The translations under genes and the position numbers were made by a program. Below, one piece after another: positions 5,998-7,330 of a stretch of 7,330 nt of DNA. The first letter of the stretch is position 1. Every line of letters starts with the position of its first letter. Below the pieces are notes generated by a model. The model saw nothing but the letters and a program-made list of their open reading frames with translations, made no database searches and was not told where the DNA came from. Source of the stretch: Sideroxydans lithotrophicus (GTDB lineage: Bacteria > Pseudomonadota > Gammaproteobacteria > Burkholderiales > Sulfuriferulaceae); NCBI GenBank assembly GCA_022736605.1, contig DZDB01000098.1, positions 1 through 7,330 on the forward strand, in the 5' to 3' direction.

Positions 5998-7330
5998 TCA
6001 ACCATGCCGCTCTATCTGGGTGACATCGCGCACTGCGCCGGTTGAGGCGCTGGTGGTCATCGCAGCGTAGGCACGCAACGCCGCTGACACAGCACGATTG
6101 CGGTTCACCGGCGTCCAGGGACGCGCATGGTTTTCCATCGCGACGCGCCGCGCTGCCATTACGGCGTCGCTGACTGCCAGATGAATGCTGCGGTTAGGGA
6201 TATCGATTTCAATCAGGTCACCCTCCTCCACCAGCCCGATTGCACCGCCTTGCGCCGCTTCCGGCGAAACGTGGCCAATGCTCAAGCCGGACGTGCCGCC
6301 AGAAAAACGCCCGTCGGTGATGAGCGCGCAGGCTTTGCCCAGACCTTTGGACTTGATATAAGACGTCGGATACAACATTTCCTGCATCCCAGGGCCACCT
6401 TTTGGTCCCTCATAACGAATCAGCACCACGTCACCGGCAATGATTTTATCCGCCAGAATCGCCTCTACGGCGGCGTCCTGCGATTCAAAAATACGCGCTG
6501 GACCGGAGAATTTCAAAATAGCGGCATCCACACCTGCTGTCTTGACGATGCAGCCGTCCTTGGCAATATTGCCGTGCAATACCGCCAGGCCGCCATCCTG
6601 CGAATAGGCGTGCGCTTTGTCACGAATGCAGCCGTTGGCACGATCAAGATCAAGCTCAGGCCAGCGTTTGTCCTGACTGAACGCAACTTGCGTCGGCACG
6701 CCGCCCGGACCCGCCCGAAAAAATGTCTGCACTGCTTCGTCTTTTGTCCGGGAAATATCAAATTTTTCCAGCGCTTCACGCATGGTTCTGCTGTGCACCG
6801 TGGGCAACTCGCCATGCAGCAGTCCGGCATTATCCAGTTGGCCCAAAATGGCCATCACGCCGCCCGCGCGGTGCACGTCTTCCATGTGAAACTGCTGACT
6901 GGCCGGCGCCACTTTGCACAAATTCGGTACGCGCCGCGACATGCGGTCGATATCGAGCATGGTAAACGGCACGCCACCTTCAAACGCAGCAGCAAGCAAG
7001 TGCAACACGGTGTTGGTCGAACCGCCCATGGCGATGTCGAGCGCAATGGCGTTTTCAAACGCCTCAAACGTCGCAATGGAACGCGGCAGCACCGAATAAT
7101 CGTCCTGCTCGTAATGGCGCTTTGCCAGATCAACAATCAGCCGACCGGCTTGCAAAAACAACTGCTTGCGGTCCGCGTGGGTCGCCAGGGTCGAGCCGTT
7201 GCCAGGCAAGCTCAAACCCAGCGCCTCGGTCAGGCAATTCATCGAATTGGCGGTAAACATGCCCGAGCACGAGCCACAGGTCGGGCAGGCGGAACGTTCG
7301 ATCTGCTCGACTTCAGCGTCGGTTTCCTTG
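5998..7330 (-). CDS. ilvD: IlvD: dihydroxy-acid dehydratase (N-terminal part outside window)
   Basis: This enzyme dehydrates 2,3-dihydroxy-isovalerate and 2,3-dihydroxy-3-methylvalerate to the 2-oxo acids that precede valine, leucine and isoleucine. It is cytosolic and contains an Fe-S cluster. The frame stays open to the right edge, so the ATG at 7258-7260 is internal. The residues before it read KETDAEVEQIERSACPTCGS, then CSG, leading into MFTANSMNCLTEALGL. This is the IlvD block with a cluster-ligand cysteine. Later landmarks: DIAMGGSTNTVLHLL, HMEDVHRAGGV, GGLAVLHGN, RYEGPKGGPGMQEMLYPTS, and the IlvD/Edd signature ALITDGRFSGGTS followed by GLSIGHVSPEAA. About 443 residues are visible, against about 616 in full-length E. 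coli IlvD, so roughly 170 N-terminal residues are missing. The sequence is closely similar to E. coli IlvD throughout, which favours IlvD over the related Edd (6-phosphogluconate dehydratase). It ends 7 bases before the parA-like gene. Confidence 0.97.
   Translation of the reverse strand, partial: KETDAEVEQIERSACPTCGSCSGMFTANSMNCLTEALGLSLPGNGSTLATHADRKQLFLQAGRLIVDLAKRHYEQDDYSVLPRSIATFEAFENAIALDIAMGGSTNTVLHLLAAAFEGGVPFTMLDIDRMSRRVPNLCKVAPASQQFHMEDVHRAGGVMAILGQLDNAGLLHGELPTVHSRTMREALEKFDISRTKDEAVQTFFRAGPGGVPTQVAFSQDKRWPELDLDRANGCIRDKAHAYSQDGGLAVLHGNIAKDGCIVKTAGVDAAILKFSGPARIFESQDAAVEAILADKIIAGDVVLIRYEGPKGGPGMQEMLYPTSYIKSKGLGKACALITDGRFSGGTSGLSIGHVSPEAAQGGAIGLVEEGDLIEIDIPNRSIHLAVSDAVMAARRVAMENHARPWTPVNRNRAVSAALRAYAAMTTSASTGAVRDVTQIERHG

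Noticed and set aside
7258..7260. ATG as the ilvD start codon
   Set aside because: The frame continues upstream with the Cys-rich IlvD block ending CGSCSG directly before this Met, so the Met is internal and the gene continues beyond the window.
1..7330. Search for a defence, mobile, CRISPR, retron or secondary-metabolite system
   Set aside because: No direct-repeat array, transposase, integrase, reverse transcriptase, nuclease or toxin motif was seen on either strand. All long genes fall into housekeeping or transport families.

Overview
The window looks like a chromosomal, non-mobile stretch of a proteobacterium, most likely a betaproteobacterium. This rests on a moderately GC-rich sequence, an E. 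coli-type IlvD, a Pseudomonas c551-type monohaem cytochrome, and a LivK whose conserved blocks (AHLGKDNENGAR, GHLNSG, DDRTAYGQG) I associate with beta-proteobacterial branched-chain amino acid binding proteins. The taxonomic call is inference. No tRNA, rRNA, CRISPR array, transposase, phage gene or attachment site was seen.

Layout, left to right. At 3-104 (+) lies the last piece of a gene whose C-terminus resembles 5-formyltetrahydrofolate cyclo-ligase. It converges with no gap on a five-gene minus-strand operon, read right to left as livK (start near 4798), livH, livM, livG, livF (end 105). This encodes a complete branched-chain-amino-acid-type ABC importer: a lipoprotein binding protein, two permeases and two ATPases. 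Within the operon genes overlap or lie 4-19 bases apart. A candidate extended -10 promoter with a perfect GC-rich palindrome in its spacer lies just before livK. A strong 14-bp hairpin terminator at 4871-4901 separates it from the next gene upstream.

That gene (4925-5242, -) encodes a small exported monohaem c-type cytochrome, with its own Shine-Dalgarno sequence and candidate promoter in a 136-base AT-rich intergenic region. Further right, a solo ParA/MinD-type ATPase (5379-5990, -) follows the end of ilvD (5998 to beyond 7330, -) by only 7 bases, so these two are probably cotranscribed. ilvD is cut by the window edge and lacks its N-terminus.

Functionally the window places branched-chain amino acid synthesis (IlvD) two genes upstream of a transporter that may import the same amino acids, with an electron-carrier cytochrome and an orphan ParA between them. 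Every gene belongs to a known family. I see no convincing new system. The points most worth checking are the orphan ParA coupled to ilvD, the promoter/palindrome arrangement at livK, the TTG start and lipoprotein nature of LivK, and the unproven substrate of the importer.
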